Source: Euglena gracilis
Lineage: Eukaryota > Euglenida > Euglenophyceae > Euglenales
Assembly (NCBI GenBank): GCA_039621445.1
Contig: CP154956.1
Coordinates: 16,634,257 to 16,698,256, forward strand
Direction: 5' to 3'
DNA: 64,000 bases
Below the pieces are notes generated by a model. It searched no databases, was not told where the DNA came from, and was given only the letters and a program-made list of their open reading frames with translations. Positions 1 through 12,237 of the stretch are shown here, piece by piece (position 1 is the stretch's first letter; every line of letters begins with the position of its first letter). The position numbers were made by a program, and so were the translations under genes.

Positions 1-3000
1 CTACGCCTAGGGCTCGGAGCCCATGCCGCGCCCGGTGAAGGAGCTGCCCTTCACCAGACCGAACCCCCCCCCACCGTGACCCTCCCTCCCACCACCACCT
101 GGGTCTCCCTGCCATCCCATCTACCGGTGGAACGAAAGATGGCAGCCAACGGTGGGCGTTGAGCGGGGCTCCCCCTTGGCGAGCCACCACCGTCTCAAAC
201 CCACCTCTTATTTCAGATGTATTTTCGGATGCATTTTCAGATGCCCCTCGGTGTGAAGGGGGAAAAACCCACTGGTGGTGTTTGGAGGTGTTGGGGGGAG
301 GATAACCTCGAAACGCAGGACGTCAACAGCTAATGGGCATGGAGCTGTCTGCAGTTTTTTTTTGCATCTTGTTTGAAGCCCAATTTGTTAAAAACAGACC
401 GGAGTGCATCATTTATGACGATGCAACTAAATTTAAAAGGAAAGTAAGTCTTTCCATCCTGGAGGGGGTGCGAGTTGATGTTCGTGGGGACCGATTTCAG
501 CAAAAACCAAAAAGGTGGCCCCACCCTCACCCCTCGCGGGATTTTTGGGGAATCCAAAAGATAGACCCCCAAAACTGTTAAAATGCCCCCCAAAAGGGGT
601 GGCATTTTTCAACTTTTGCCCATTTTCCTTCGAGGCAAAAGCGACAGGGGAGGAAGGGGCACCAAGGACGAAGCACAAAGACCTTGTGAGGCCGTGTCTT
701 GCTCGCTGGCGGCCTGTTGGTTGGTTGTGGCGCGTTGGGTTGGGAGTCCCTGCATAGTGCCGCCTCGGAATGGCTCCTCGGGATCCGCACTTTGCCCTTT
801 TGAGGCCAGGCCTTGCTCGCCGGCAGCTCTCAAGGTCTTTGTGCGTCGCCCTCGGTGTCCCTTACTCCCTGGTCGGTTTGACTCGAAGGAGTGCGAGTTT
901 GGCTGGGGGTACCTGCGTGGCGCCTCCTCGGCTTTTCTGACCTTTGCAGAAAGATTGACAACTCGGGCTCGGCACTTTGCAATTGTGAGGCCATGCCTTG
1001 CTCACCGGCGAAGCACAAAGACCTTGTGAGGCCATTCCTTCGGACTCCCACGACAGAAGAAGGGGGAGGAAGGGACCAAGAGGGCGAAGCACAAGAAGAT
1101 GGTGAGGTCCTGCTTTATTTGCCAGCTGTTCTGTTCTGGTGTGTTTGTGTGTGCGGGGGGTGCTTCTCACTGCGCCTTTGTTGCCGGAGTTGGCGATGAT
1201 GAGGCCTCCTCCGACACCTTGGCGAAGCTGAACCGTCGTGGCCCCGCCCCCCCCCCCTCTCCCATGGTCGCTTGGTGGGGGGCCCCCCGGAGGCGGGGAG
1301 GCCTGTCCCTTCCTAGTGTGTTTCTGGGTGGGTGGGTGGGGTCGTTTGGTTTGGGGGTCCCCTTTCTGGCTGGGATGTCTTTCGTTTTCTGCTGATTTTT
1401 CGGGTGGGGGGGTTGGGCTCGCCATCTTCTTGTGCTTCGCCCTCTTGGTCCCTTCCTCCCCCTTCCTCTGTCGTGGGAGTCCGAGACCATTCGGGCTCGC
1501 ACTGAGATGGTGAGGTACTGTGCACCCCCCTTCGGGCCATAATTTTTTGAATTTTTGATAAAACTCCCAGCCTCAAATAATGGGCCTGAAAAGCTTCAAA
1601 TTTTTTCTACTGACCCAGCTGCTGGAATTCTTCCACTAGCATCCCAGCATTATTCCACCATAAAACCCCAGCCCCCCTGGTGCTGTGGGTTTCCAATGGT
1701 TGGTGTCCACCCCCCCCCCTCTTGCAACACTTCTTTTGGAGAGGGAATTCACTCTGTCTGGGGTCAAAGGTCTTTTACCATCCAAAGACCATAACAAATT
1801 TTTCTTGTGCCCAACCATGTGGGCTGTCCTTCCCACATATTCTGTCATTAAATGCCAGGGGCTTATGAGGGGGCTGTGTGGCAAATTCAAAATCTCGTCC
1901 CACCTTGCGCACTGCCACCCTTTCCTTTGCAATAAAATGAAATTTTTTCCCCACGAAACTGATTTTTCGCTGGGTTCTGGCTAGATCAACCCCCCTGTGG
2001 AGGCCCTGTGGTATGCCATTTGACAGCACCAACAACAAAGTGGAGGATCAGAGAGCCAGCAAGCAGAGCATGCACACCCCCCCAGCATCCCTTACAGAAT
2101 GTTCAATCCCTAGGAGCAGTAATGTCCAACACCCCCGACCCAGCACCTAGAAAATCACCTAGTTGGGAAAATACATTCCATGGAGGAAAAATGGGGAGAC
2201 ACCCCCCTGTACCAGAGGCTTCAGAAAAGTCTAAAACGGTGGACAAAAAATGCCCCCCTAGCAACATCTCAATTGATAAAAAAATGGAATTCAACACCCC
2301 TGGGTAAATCCCCAAAAATTGTCCACCCACCCAAAACCCAGAGCCAACCTGGACCTGCACCACGCAGAAAAAAATTCTGCCGGATTACGAAAAAACTGGT
2401 GCAACCATTCTGCTGCATGGTCACAGCCAAGCCCCCATTTGCTTTTCAGGGCGAGTTTCTGAACAATGCACAGGTCTAAACCCTGTGGACGTCCAAAACC
2501 TCCCCTCAAAACCTCCAAACCCTGTGGCCAACCTGTCCAACCCTCTGATCATCCACAGTCTAATTTGGGGAAAATCCCAACCTCCATGGCTAGGGTCTAT
2601 GGCTGAACCATATACCCTAAGTCCATTTCTCTATGTTTGTGTGCTGGACTCTCTTCCAATTGGGGGGAATTTGGTCTGCGCGTCCACGGGCCCTTTTCTT
2701 ACCAAGCTGGGATCCAATTTAGGGCGTCACTCAGCCATTTCCCAACTTTCACTTCCGAATCCTCTTCTAGGCCGGAGCGTGGCTGCCCAAACACCCAACA
2801 AAATGCCCTGGCCCCCCTTTTTTCAGTGCACAATCAGGCCTCACAAGGGAAAAGTGCGGAGCCCGAGGTGTCCCGCACTCCCTCGAGGGAGACCGGCCAG
2901 GGAGGAAGGGACACCGAGGGCGAAGCACAAAGACCTTGTGAGCCCCACCTCCCCCCACCCGTAAAAGAAAATTTGTCTTCAAAAGCCCTCGGTCAGATAA

Positions 3001-3515
3001 TGGGGGCCAGGGGGGGCAGAGAGGGGGGAACCCCCCAGGTTCAAGAAGCCACTTCGCCAAGTCGGAGCAGCAGCGTCAGCCGGCGAGGCGGCACTAAGCA
3101 GGGACCCCTAGCCCGGCGCTAAATAAATCACAAAACACCGCCGGCGAGCAAGGCATGGTTTCGCAAGGTCTTTGTGCTTCGCCCTCGGTGTCCCCGGTCG
3201 GTTTTCCTTGAGGGAGTACGAGCCCTCCTGGTCATGCCCTCCTGGTTCCCGAAAGGTCCTCGGACTGCATACATCGATAGCCAGGTCCGGGGAGGCGGCA
3301 CTATGGACTGACAATTTTTTCTCTCTTGGTGTCCCTTCCTCCCTTATCGGTTTGCCTCGAGGGATTGCGAAAACACAATTTTCCTTTTTTCAGACTTTTC
3401 GCGAAAACAGGACTCGAAAATCTGCCGCTTCATTGCCTCCCGCACTCTCCCCACAGGGAAATGGCTTGCCATTAAGGGGTTTTTTTTAAAGAAACCTCGG
3501 GCTCCGCAATTTGCC
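1..3515. repeat. Dispersed-repeat region, no gene seen
   Basis: No open frame here looks like a protein family. The region is built from degenerate copies of a module containing GCGAAGCACAAAGACCTTGT next to GCCTTGCTCGCCGGCG. Copies in both orientations lie near 665-720, 800-860, 985-1040, 2915-2945 and 3150-3190, and again near 4455-4500. C and G homopolymers interrupt many units. The long frames are shadows of these GC-rich repeats. I infer mobile-element debris. Confidence 0.6.
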
Positions 3516-4482
3516 CTTGTGAGGCCATGCCTTGCTCGCCGGCGGTGTTGTTTGGATTGTTTGGGTGCGTTGGGTTAGGAGGTCCCGCTTAGTGCCTTTT
3601 TTCGCCGGAGTTGGCTGATTCCTAATTTGCCCTTCGACACCCAGAAGAAAGGAACTTCAATTCAAGAACCTTGACAATTGAATTTGAAAGAGTTACGTCA
3701 ATCAAATTATCCGGAAGGTGAAGCTCGTAGAGGATATCAAATCAGAAATTGTTGACATTTCAAGACTTCAATGAAAAATGCCATTGCCAACACGAAGAAG
3801 AGCATCACTGAACAACAAGAAGTTGCTGCCACTACAGCTGGACGACCTGACGGCGCGGTGCAACCCTGGCGATCCGTGGCTGTCCCATCCCCCCCAGAAA
3901 AAATTTCTAAAAACCCACCCAGTGACAGCCACAGACTTTGGCAGACAGTGGTCAGAAAAACCCGAAGGACACAAAAGCCAAGACAAATGTCATGCCACTA
4001 CGGCAAGGGCCATGGAGGCCCATATCCCAGTTACACCAATACATTGTTCAAGCTGGGCCATGGAGGCCACAACAGCAAGCTGGGCCATGGCGGCCACAGC
4101 AGCACTGGCCATGGCGGCCGATGGAACAAAGGCCAGGGTGGCCAACAATACCAAGGCCAGGGTGGCCGATTCCATAAACAAATGCCCAGTGGCAGGGGCA
4201 GGACAGGTCCACAACACCCCCCCAACCAATTCTTCATCACACACCCCATCAGGGGTGAAGGATGGGCCCCCAGTGGACCCCCAAGATTTTCCGGATAATT
4301 TGATTGACGTAACTCTTTCAAATTCAATTGTCAAGGTTCTTGAATTGAAGCTCCTTTCTTCTGGGTGTCGAAGGGCAAATTAGGAATCAGCCAACTCCGG
4401 CGAAAAAAGGCACTAAGCGGGACCTCCTAACCCAACGCACCCAAACAACACCGCCGGCGAGCAAGGCATGGCCTCACAAGGT
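3516..4482. mobile_element. Long-TIR element with internal tandem repeat
   Basis: Two arms of about 200 bp are near-perfect inverted copies: 3516-3716 reads inwards exactly as 4482-4286 does. The arms contain the dispersed module of the preceding region and an AT-richer inner part with TTGACAATTGAATTTGAAAG. Between them lies a short tandem repeat (about 4008-4180) built on GGCCATGGAGGCC and GGCCAGGGTGGCC. A 201-codon plus-strand frame (3778-4383) crosses this repeat and runs into the right arm. It has no family resemblance, and its low-complexity Ala/Thr segment is simply the repeat translated. The structure suggests a foldback or long-TIR DNA transposon. No target duplication was identified. 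Confidence 0.6.
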
Positions 4483-7400
4483 CTTTGTGCTTCGCCCTCG
4501 GTGTCCCTTCCTCCCTTGTCGGTTTTCCTCGAGGAAGTACGAGATCGTGGGGGCAGGGGGGTCCTCCCACCCACCCACCCCCTGATCCCGGGGACCCACA
4601 AAAAAAAATGGCTGAAAAATCGCGAAAAGTGCTAAAAATAGCATAGTGTATCCCACCCCCCTCCGGGGGACCCCCCTCGGGGGGGCTGGGCTGGACCCGC
4701 CCACCCCCCCCCGGGTCCACGACTAAAAAAGCTCCCCCTGCTGCCAATACATTTCCAATCGCAGGTCATGAATGCATTTCTCAGTTTCTGAAATGGTGGC
4801 CAAAAAGGATCAGAAGCCAGATGAAAATGTGAAGAATTTTTTTTCAGCACGGGAAATGTGCCTTAAACAAAAAAAATGAAAAAAATTCAAGAAGTCATTG
4901 GTGGGTGGGTCAGCGGAGGTCAGCGGAGCACAGTTTCCCGGGGAGGACAGTTTTGATCATTTTGATCATATGCTAAACATTTTAGGTATTTCACCCTTTG
5001 CCTCACACCAGGATGCAAAGAAGAAAAGGCGTGTGGTGAGCCTGCAATATGTGTCGGGGTTGTGGGTTAGATGCCTGCCGCCCTGAGAGACAGCACGCGC
5101 CAGGGCTCTGCCACCGGCTTGCCAGCCTGTTGCTGAGTGATGGCGCAGGCATGTGTTTGACTTGGAATGATGCGGCGCTGCATATCCTTTGCACCCCCCC
5201 CCCCCGGGCTTGCATGGGAATCTCGGAGGAGGGGGACCCCCCTTCAAAAACTGGGGGGGGGGGCACCCCCCTCCTACCTCCAGTTTTCGGTCGCCTCGCC
5301 GTTGAGTGCAAAATCTCGGCCGTTTCTTTGGCTCAAAAAATCAATTTTCCTGAAATTTCTCAAAAATGGTGGGGAATCAAAGGAAATGTCCGGAGACCTA
5401 AAATGAAGCCCTTAAAATGCCCCATCAAACAGTATTTTGATTTCTCCGGAACTCCCCACTTAGCCCGAGGTACGACGATTTTTCGACCAATTTTGGCCAT
5501 TTGCCAAAATTTCATATTGAGCCTCAAGATAAGGAGTTGGCGCAAAGCGCCGGAAGATTCTTTTTTGCCCCCGAAGACCCACAGAGGAGGGGGGGGGGGT
5601 TGGGGGGGACCCCTTCCGAAACTATGGAGGGGTGGGGGACCCTCCCTACCACCTTACCGCCTCAGGGGTCAGGGGTGACCCCCTACCACTGACCACCAGG
5701 TTGTCAAACCAACCAATGTTTGTCTCTGGCCAGGGTCTGAGGGTTGAATGGCAGCGGGTGTTGGAAAATACTGAGAGGAGAGAAAACACCAATTCTAAAT
5801 ATAAACCCTTTTTTCCAGAAAAATGCCCCTCCATCATGCTCAGAAGCATCCCTTCTGAAGAATGACTGAACCCAAAGCCAGACATTTTTTTTTTGAGTTT
5901 GCTTTCGTCAGAGGCGGACAGAAATGTATGCACAGAATATCCATATGACCCTGGGCACTTTTTGGCAAACCCCACCCCCCAAGGGGTTGAGGTCCCCCTT
6001 GGGTCTGCTAGGCCGGGGGGGGGGGCCTCTGCCCCCCCGGCTTTTTTAAAAAAAGCCTGGTGGCTGGACACCTCCAGTCCTCAAATGGGGAGGGATTTAT
6101 TTTTGGGTGTTGCCTTTTTGGATTATTGCTTAATCAACCCGAACCTTCACAATCATCATTTTTAGGGTTCCAAAAAACACCGAAAATTTTCATTGCCACT
6201 CACGCCACGTGTGCATTCTTGCTTGATCAGCCGGGGGTATATTTCCCAGGGGAGGGATAGGTCCTGCAACAACGTGCTCAAAATTTAAAAAAAATTTGTT
6301 CGTTAAAATGCATTTTTCTGTTGATGTTTTGTTGTTTTCCAATTTAATCATCCTCAGCAAAAGATAACGTTATGACAGCTGCTGGCATGTTTATATGTTC
6401 ATTTAACCCCCATGGGGGGATAATGGGGGTCGGTTTTTAAGAATGGGTGGCTGGAATTGGGCTGCTGTAACCCTCCATAAAAGGGGGGGGTCGGTTTTGG
6501 ACCCTGGCTAAAACATTTTTGGCCACGGAGCCGAAAATGCTATAACGCTCAAAACCCTCCCCAAAACCCGTCCCCCCCCGGGGGGGGGGGCGACCAGGAG
6601 CCGATTCTACTGCTTTTTGGCCATTTGTGTCCTTGAGGCTGTTTCTGCCGACCTCTAAAAACTTTTGGTCAATTCTGGTCACTTCCTGCTTCTCCTCTTG
6701 ACTGCATCTTCCTTGAGCTTGAAGTGAACAAAAACTGGCAAAAGTGGCCAAAGCTGGGCAAAAAGGGGGGGGTAATGGTGGCAAAAATGGCCAAAAACCA
6801 CAGGCCAGGGAAGCAGTGACTTTTTTAAGGATCCAGAGGGGGTCCAGACCCACCCCGGGGGGGGGGGGGGGCTCGGGGGGACCCACTTTGGGGAGGGATT
6901 TTGGGGTCCAAAAAAATCTTTCAGCGCTTCGCGCCAAAAAAAATGGAAGAAAACCTCGCCTCTGGCAGGGTACCCACCTGGCCCGATCCCCCACCCTGTC
7001 TGGGGAGGGGGGTTGGGCCGGGACCCACTCACCCACCCACCCACCCACCCAGGCTTCGATATAAGGTCCGGTGGGGGGGGGTCGGACCCCCCTCCAGTGC
7101 AGGGGGGGGGCATCCCCCACCTAAACAGTGGCTGGTCTGGGTGACCGATAATTGTTGACCCCCAAAACGGCATTTTTGGGGCAAAGATACGTCAAGAATG
7201 CAAAAAAAATTTTCGGCGCAAAGCGTCGGAAGCGTAACATTGACCTTTTTGGGGGGTCCAGGTACCCCCCCTTGGTCCGGACCCCTTGGCAGGTGGGGGG
7301 GGGGTCCCCTCTGGTCTAGGATGGGGGGGGGGCCTCCTAAACCCCGTACGCCCTCCGTATATCGAACCCTGTCCAACCCCTCCCCCTCTGGGTCACAAAA

Positions 7401-8538
7401 CTCAAAAAATCTGTGCAGGGAAGACCTTGTCCACCATTTTCCATGGGCATCATGAGAATGATGGTCGGCCCTGGTCGGCCGTAGGTGACTACCCCCCGGA
7501 GGGTGGTGCACTTCTTTAAAAACAAGCTGCCAGCAACAGGCCAAAACAACAAAAACATGGGGCTTATTTGAGGGGGGGTTGACCAGGGATAGGATTTGTG
7601 CGGGATGACCTCCATATGATAGACACAATACTGTGCACAGAAATGGTCCAACCAAAGCAGAGTTATCTCTGAAGAAATGCAAGAGTTCCAACCAAGTTCT
7701 TGCTCAGCCTTTCAATCAACGAAAAGCAGCGTACTCCACACAAACTGCATAGCAACGCCCCAAATAGGTTATAAAATGAACCTGTGGAGGAGGTTGAAAA
7801 GAGGCCACATGTTGCACACTCACACACACAAATGGAACAGGAGAATGGTGTACGAACCTCCCTGAGGGTGCAAAAAAAGGGATGCATACGAGGAGTGCCG
7901 ATGCAATGAGTTCAAACAAACACTGAGACACCCATAAAAATTATGCATGATGTTGGAGAGAGCTGCAAAAGGCTGGCTGACAATGTTTCATGTGCTGTCC
8001 CATTGACCTCATTGCGGACGTGTTGGGGCGGGGGTTCAGACTGTGTTGGGAGGTGAGCACTTATACCAGGCCAGGGAGGATACTGCCCAGGACTGTACGT
8101 AGCGTTCTCTGTGCTGTTCAGGCGGTGGCGAGTTTCTGTGGCCTCATCTCCCTCCCACCCCAAAATGATCACCACCTCAAAATGCAGCAAGGTCTCTGTT
8201 GGCAAACTAGTCATGGTATTCCATACAGTTTTTTGCCCTCAGTATTCCTCTCCAAGCAAGCCCCCCCCCCCCCGATATATTGACAGGATCATACCCACCT
8301 CCTCTCCTTGTCCAACAATCACTGATCCCCCCCCCCCCGCGTCCCGCACGTCTGGTTTGCGACCAATCTTTTAAAACACAGAACAATGCTGAAATACTCC
8401 TAAAATAGGAATTATCGTCAAAATAGGAATCAAATTGCAGAAAATTTTGTTGTAAATTCCCAATTGGACCCATTACTAGGCCCAAGCATACATACTCCTA
8501 ATTTTGATCTAAAAACAGGTTCCACCAATGTGTCACAC
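4483..8538. other. Gene-poor, G/C-run-rich region
   Basis: No gene recognised. Many runs of 8-14 G or C occur (for example near 5200, 5590, 6015, 6850, 7070, 7280, 8265 and 8330), typically as ends of small foldback elements. A stretch near 5330-5470 (CAAAGGAAATGTCCGGAGAC and following) recurs in reverse orientation near 55730-55850, so it belongs to a dispersed family. The sequence from 7600 to 8200 is less repetitive but shows no coding signal. Confidence 0.5.
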
Positions 8539-8545
8539 ATGTCAT

Positions 8546-9119
8546 CAGGGGGGGGGGAAAATGCGCTCGCCCGGCCTCGGAAAAAATGCGCAAAAATGCG
8601 CAAAAAAATGCGCAAAAAATGCGCATTTTTGGAAAAAATGCGCAAAAATGTGCAAAATCCGAGGAAAAATGCGCAAAAATCACGAAAATGCAAAAATTAC
8701 CCAAAAACATGCAAAAATGGCACCAAATTTGAAGAAATTATGTAGAATAATGAGGAAAATGTACGTTTCAAAAAAAGTCAAAAAATTCAAATTTTTGCAA
8801 AAAATTGCAAAAATGGTCAAAAAATGCGAAAATTTTGGAAAATCACAAAAAAATGTGCCAAAAAGCAAAAAAAATGTGCTGAAAAAAAAGAAAAAAAAGA
8901 AAAAAAATGCGCAAAAACTGCGAAAAAAAAAAAACTGCGCAAAAACAAATGTCGCATTTTTGGAAAGTGGCCAAAACAAAATGTGCTGAAAAAAACGAAA
9001 AAATGCGCAAAAAATGAGAAAAAATGCGCAAAAATGCGCATTTTTGGAAAATTTGAAAAAATGCGCAAAAAATGCGCAAAAATGCGAAAAAATGCGAAAC
9101 GCATTTCCCCCCCCCCCTG
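8546..9119. mobile_element. CAG...CTG MITE, copy 1, with 7-bp TSD
   Basis: The element starts CAG plus a G run and ends with a C run plus CTG. It is flanked by a perfect direct repeat ATGTCAT (8539-8545 and 9120-9126). The interior is extremely A-rich on the plus strand and consists of short degenerate units such as AAAAATGCGCA. A second copy in the opposite orientation lies at 50083-50550, again with a perfect 7-bp duplication. There is no coding capacity, so this is a non-autonomous element. Confidence 0.85.
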
Positions 9120-9603
9120 ATGTCATGCATGACCTGTCAAATTGCCTGTGTTCTCCCTGCGTCCCCCCCCCTGCTGCTGTAGTGCTGCTGCTGTGCAAAA
9201 TTGAGTCCAATCCTGTGAGTGCAGATTTTTCCCCTTCTCTGGCTCATTCCATATTGCAAAACTAACCCAGGCTCTGGCAAGGGGCCGAAGAAGCCCATGT
9301 TGCAGTGAGCAGCACCGGACCCCATCTTTGATTAATGCGAGGTACCAACCCCTGTCAGCATAAGGTGGAGGGGGCGGTGACTTCAACAAGGAGACCATTC
9401 TGGGCGAAAAGCGGCATTTTTTGGCCGCTTTTTGCCCAAGGTGGTCGCTTTGCCGAAATCACCGCCCCCTCAGTTACGCAGAGAGGGGTTGGTCCACAAC
9501 GATTAGGGGCATTAATAATGGCACACCTGAAAATTATGTGGGTCATACCCAACCCCAGCCCCAAAGCCTATGCAAGCCCATGTGCTAGTAGGGGCAACTA
9601 GTA

Positions 9604-10012
9604 CCCCCCCCTATGTCCAACGACCCCCCTATGTCCAATGACCACCCCCCCGGTCAGAGGACACCTTTTCGGAGGTTTGACCAAATTTTTGGTCCCGGCA
9701 TAAAGCGCTGGGACGAAAAATTTTGCCAAAAATTAGCCAAAAATTTGGCCAAAATGCCATTTTTGACACTTTTTGGACAAAAATTTGTCAAAATTGCCCA
9801 AAATTTTCGGCGCGAACACCGGGTACCCACCAACTTTCTTTTGACCTCATGTCCAACGACCACCCCCCCCCCCCGGTCAGAGGACACTTTTTTGGTCACT
9901 ACCCTATGTCCAACGACCCCCCCCCCCGGTCAGAGGACACTACCCTATGTCCAACGACCACCCCCCGGTCAGAGGACAGAGGTTACCGGTCATTGGACAT
10001 AGGGGGGGGGGG
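9604..10012. mobile_element. Poly-C-ended TIR element with TA duplication
   Basis: Inverted ends of CCCCCCC then TATGTCCAACGACC (left) match the right end read inwards. Both sides are flanked by TA (9602-9603 and 10013-10014). The interior repeats GTCCAACGACC in both orientations. Stowaway/Tc1-mariner MITEs duplicate TA, which makes that class the best fit. No transposase is present. Confidence 0.6.
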
Positions 10013-10014
10013 TA

Positions 10015-11243
10015 GTTGTACTAGTTGTGCTGGTAGTTGCTCTCACTGGAAGGCATTGGGGGAGCTGCTGGGGCACTGCTGCGTGGGGCAGGGCATGCTC
10101 GTGTGCACACACCGGGTTGGCAGAGGTTTTGGGGCTGGGGTTGGGTATGACCCACAAAATTTTCAGGTGTTCCACTATTTAATGCACCTAATGGAGACTT
10201 TCCCATTCCCACTTTTGGCTATTTTTTTTTACCACATTTGGACTTTTTTTTGCTTGACAATTTCCAGCCAAATTGTAGCAACTAATCCTTTTGTCACAAT
10301 CTTGCACAATGTCCAGCTGCTGTTAAAAGGTTCTGTCAATCTTAGCCATCTTGGATAATCTGTCCCGTTGTTTGGGGCTATTGGCCTTTTCTCTCACGGT
10401 TTTTTTTGGCATGTCCAGCCATTTTTTTTTGCTGTGCCTTTTACCTTTTTTAGCCATTTTTGTTCTTTTGAGCCATTTTTTGGCAAAAAAAAAATGGAAA
10501 AATAAACCGAAATAGAAAGCAAGAGAAATAAACAATACATGACACATTATTCCCATACTTACAGAACAAACATTGCATCAAAGAAGGACCGTCTAACCAG
10601 GGGGGTGGTCATTGGACTTGGCCAGTTGCTGGACAAGGGGGGTGGAGGCACTGGCGAAGAGCAACCATCCACTGCCACAAAAAAAATTGATTGTCAGTCC
10701 TCCCCCACACAATTGCTCAAAATTATGCATTTTTCGAGAGAAAATTTGAGCACTTTAGCACTTTGGCCACATTCCGGGGGGGGGGGGGGCAAAACCAAAA
10801 ACCACCAGTTGCCACGATGCAACATCCACCACCATCTGACCACCCCTGGACAATAGCATGCTACCTCCCACCCGAAAAAAGTGGGCATTGACTGGCACCG
10901 GGAAGGTATTGATGTGGGTAAAATACAGGTTGGTGGGTGGGGTGGTGCTGAGACAAAGGGATGAAGGGGGGGAACATATGACTGGGAAAATGTTGCAAGG
11001 CTGCCCAAGAAAAAGAAAAACCTCTGGAGCACGGTAATTATTAATTGTAGAGAATTATGCCCCAACAGATTTGCACTTACACCAAGCTTTTAGAAATGCT
11101 GTGAGGATGTTTTTTGGGGGGGAAAGTGACAAAGAGAATATAAAAGAAATAATTCCGAAATTGAAAGCATTTTGACAAGGGGTTTATTGGTTATGCAAGA
11201 CTGGTCTCTGCACATGGGGTCAGGGTCTGAGGAGCATCGAACC
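10015..11243. other. Non-coding interval
   Basis: No gene recognised. It contains T-rich tracts (10220-10500) and a short partial relative of the GTCCAACGACC family near 10600-10650. Nothing else stands out. Confidence 0.5.
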
Positions 11244-11251
11244 CTGCCATG

Positions 11252-12229
11252 GGGAGGGTTACGGTAGTGGGATGGACAGTAGTAGGAGGACCTCGATCCT
11301 CCTCGAATGTTGTTCGAGGTGGTTCGAGATCCTCCTCGAACATCATTCGAGGTCGTTCGAGGAGGATCGAAATCCTCCTCGGATGTCGTTCGAGGTCGTT
11401 CGAGGAGGATCGAAATCCTCCTCGAATGTTGTTCGAGGAGGATCAAAATCCTCCTCAAAATCCTCCTCGAATGTCGTTCGAGGAGGACGAAATCCTCCTC
11501 GACTGTCGTTCGAGGTCGTTCTCGAATGTCGCTCAGGGAATATTTTGAATAATACATTCCTTCGTAAAAAAAAAATTTCTTTTAAAACGCGTGGAAAAAT
11601 TCCCCTACAGGGTGCCAGCTACCCCAAAGAGTCGCCCAACTAGGGTTAATACACATGGGGGGGACCCTCGCTCGGCGCCTTCGGCGCCTCGCTCGGGTCC
11701 CCCCATGTTTTTAACCCTAGTTGGGCGACTCTTTGGGTTCGCTGTGTACCCTGTAGAGGGAAATATAGCAACGATGAGCGGGATGGTTGCAACCATTGGG
11801 GATGAAATCTTAACCCTAACCCTATTCCCTATTCTAGTGACCTCAGAAATTCTCTCGGTATAAGAATATTTTTGAATAAAAATATTTATGAATGAGTGCA
11901 TTCCTGCGTAAGAAAAAAACAAACAAGCAGAATCAAGAACAATGAACCATGGTAACAAACTCCAAAAAAAACTTGCAACTGAAACTTGAATGTATGTACG
12001 TAGGAGGAGGATCGAGATCCTCCTCGAACGTCGTTTGAGGTCGTTCGAGGAGGATCAATATCCTCCTCGAATGTCGTTCGAGGAGGATCAAAATCCTCCT
12101 CGAATGTCGTTCAAAGAGGATTTTAAGCCCCCCCTCGAAGGGGGGGGGGGGGGCTCAAAAACGTTCGAGGAGGTTCGAGCTCGAAGCTCGAACGTTCGAG
12201 CTCGAACCTCCTCCTACTGTTACCCCCCC
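11252..12229. mobile_element. Composite foldback element with 8-bp TSD
   Basis: A perfect direct repeat CTGCCATG flanks the element (11244-11251 and 12230-12237). The ends are imperfect inverted repeats (left GGGAGGGTTACGGTAG; right end read inwards GGGGGGGTAACAGTAG). The subterminal zones, 11290-11530 and 12000-12190, are dense arrays of GTTCGAGGAGGATC alternating with its complement, so the strand can fold repeatedly. An AT-rich duplicated block (about 11535-11580 and 11865-11925) flanks a smaller nested MITE. No protein is encoded. A related short array lies near 16975-17055. Confidence 0.75.
11608..11753. mobile_element. Nested Stowaway-like MITE
   Basis: A near-perfect hairpin of 146 bp begins CAGGGTGCCAGCTACC and ends ...GTGTACCCTG, flanked by TA on both sides (11606-11607, 11754-11755). 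Arms such as AAGAGTCGCCCAACTAGGGT pair across a GGCGCC-rich loop. TA duplication and a fully palindromic body fit a Tc1/mariner-type MITE inserted into the larger element. Confidence 0.7.
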
Positions 12230-12237
12230 CTGCCATG

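Noticed and set aside
6437-7691. Pro/Gly-rich ORFs on both strands
   Set aside because: Produced by C and G homopolymers at foldback ends, with no conserved motif.
8528-8989. Lys/Asn/Cys-rich long ORFs at 8.5-9.2 and 50.1-50.6 kb
   Set aside because: They are translations of AAAAATGCGC repeats in all frames of a non-coding MITE.
11290-11530. CRISPR-like array of regularly repeated GAGGAGGATC
   Set aside because: Units alternate with their own complements without unique spacers and lie in a eukaryotic TIR element.
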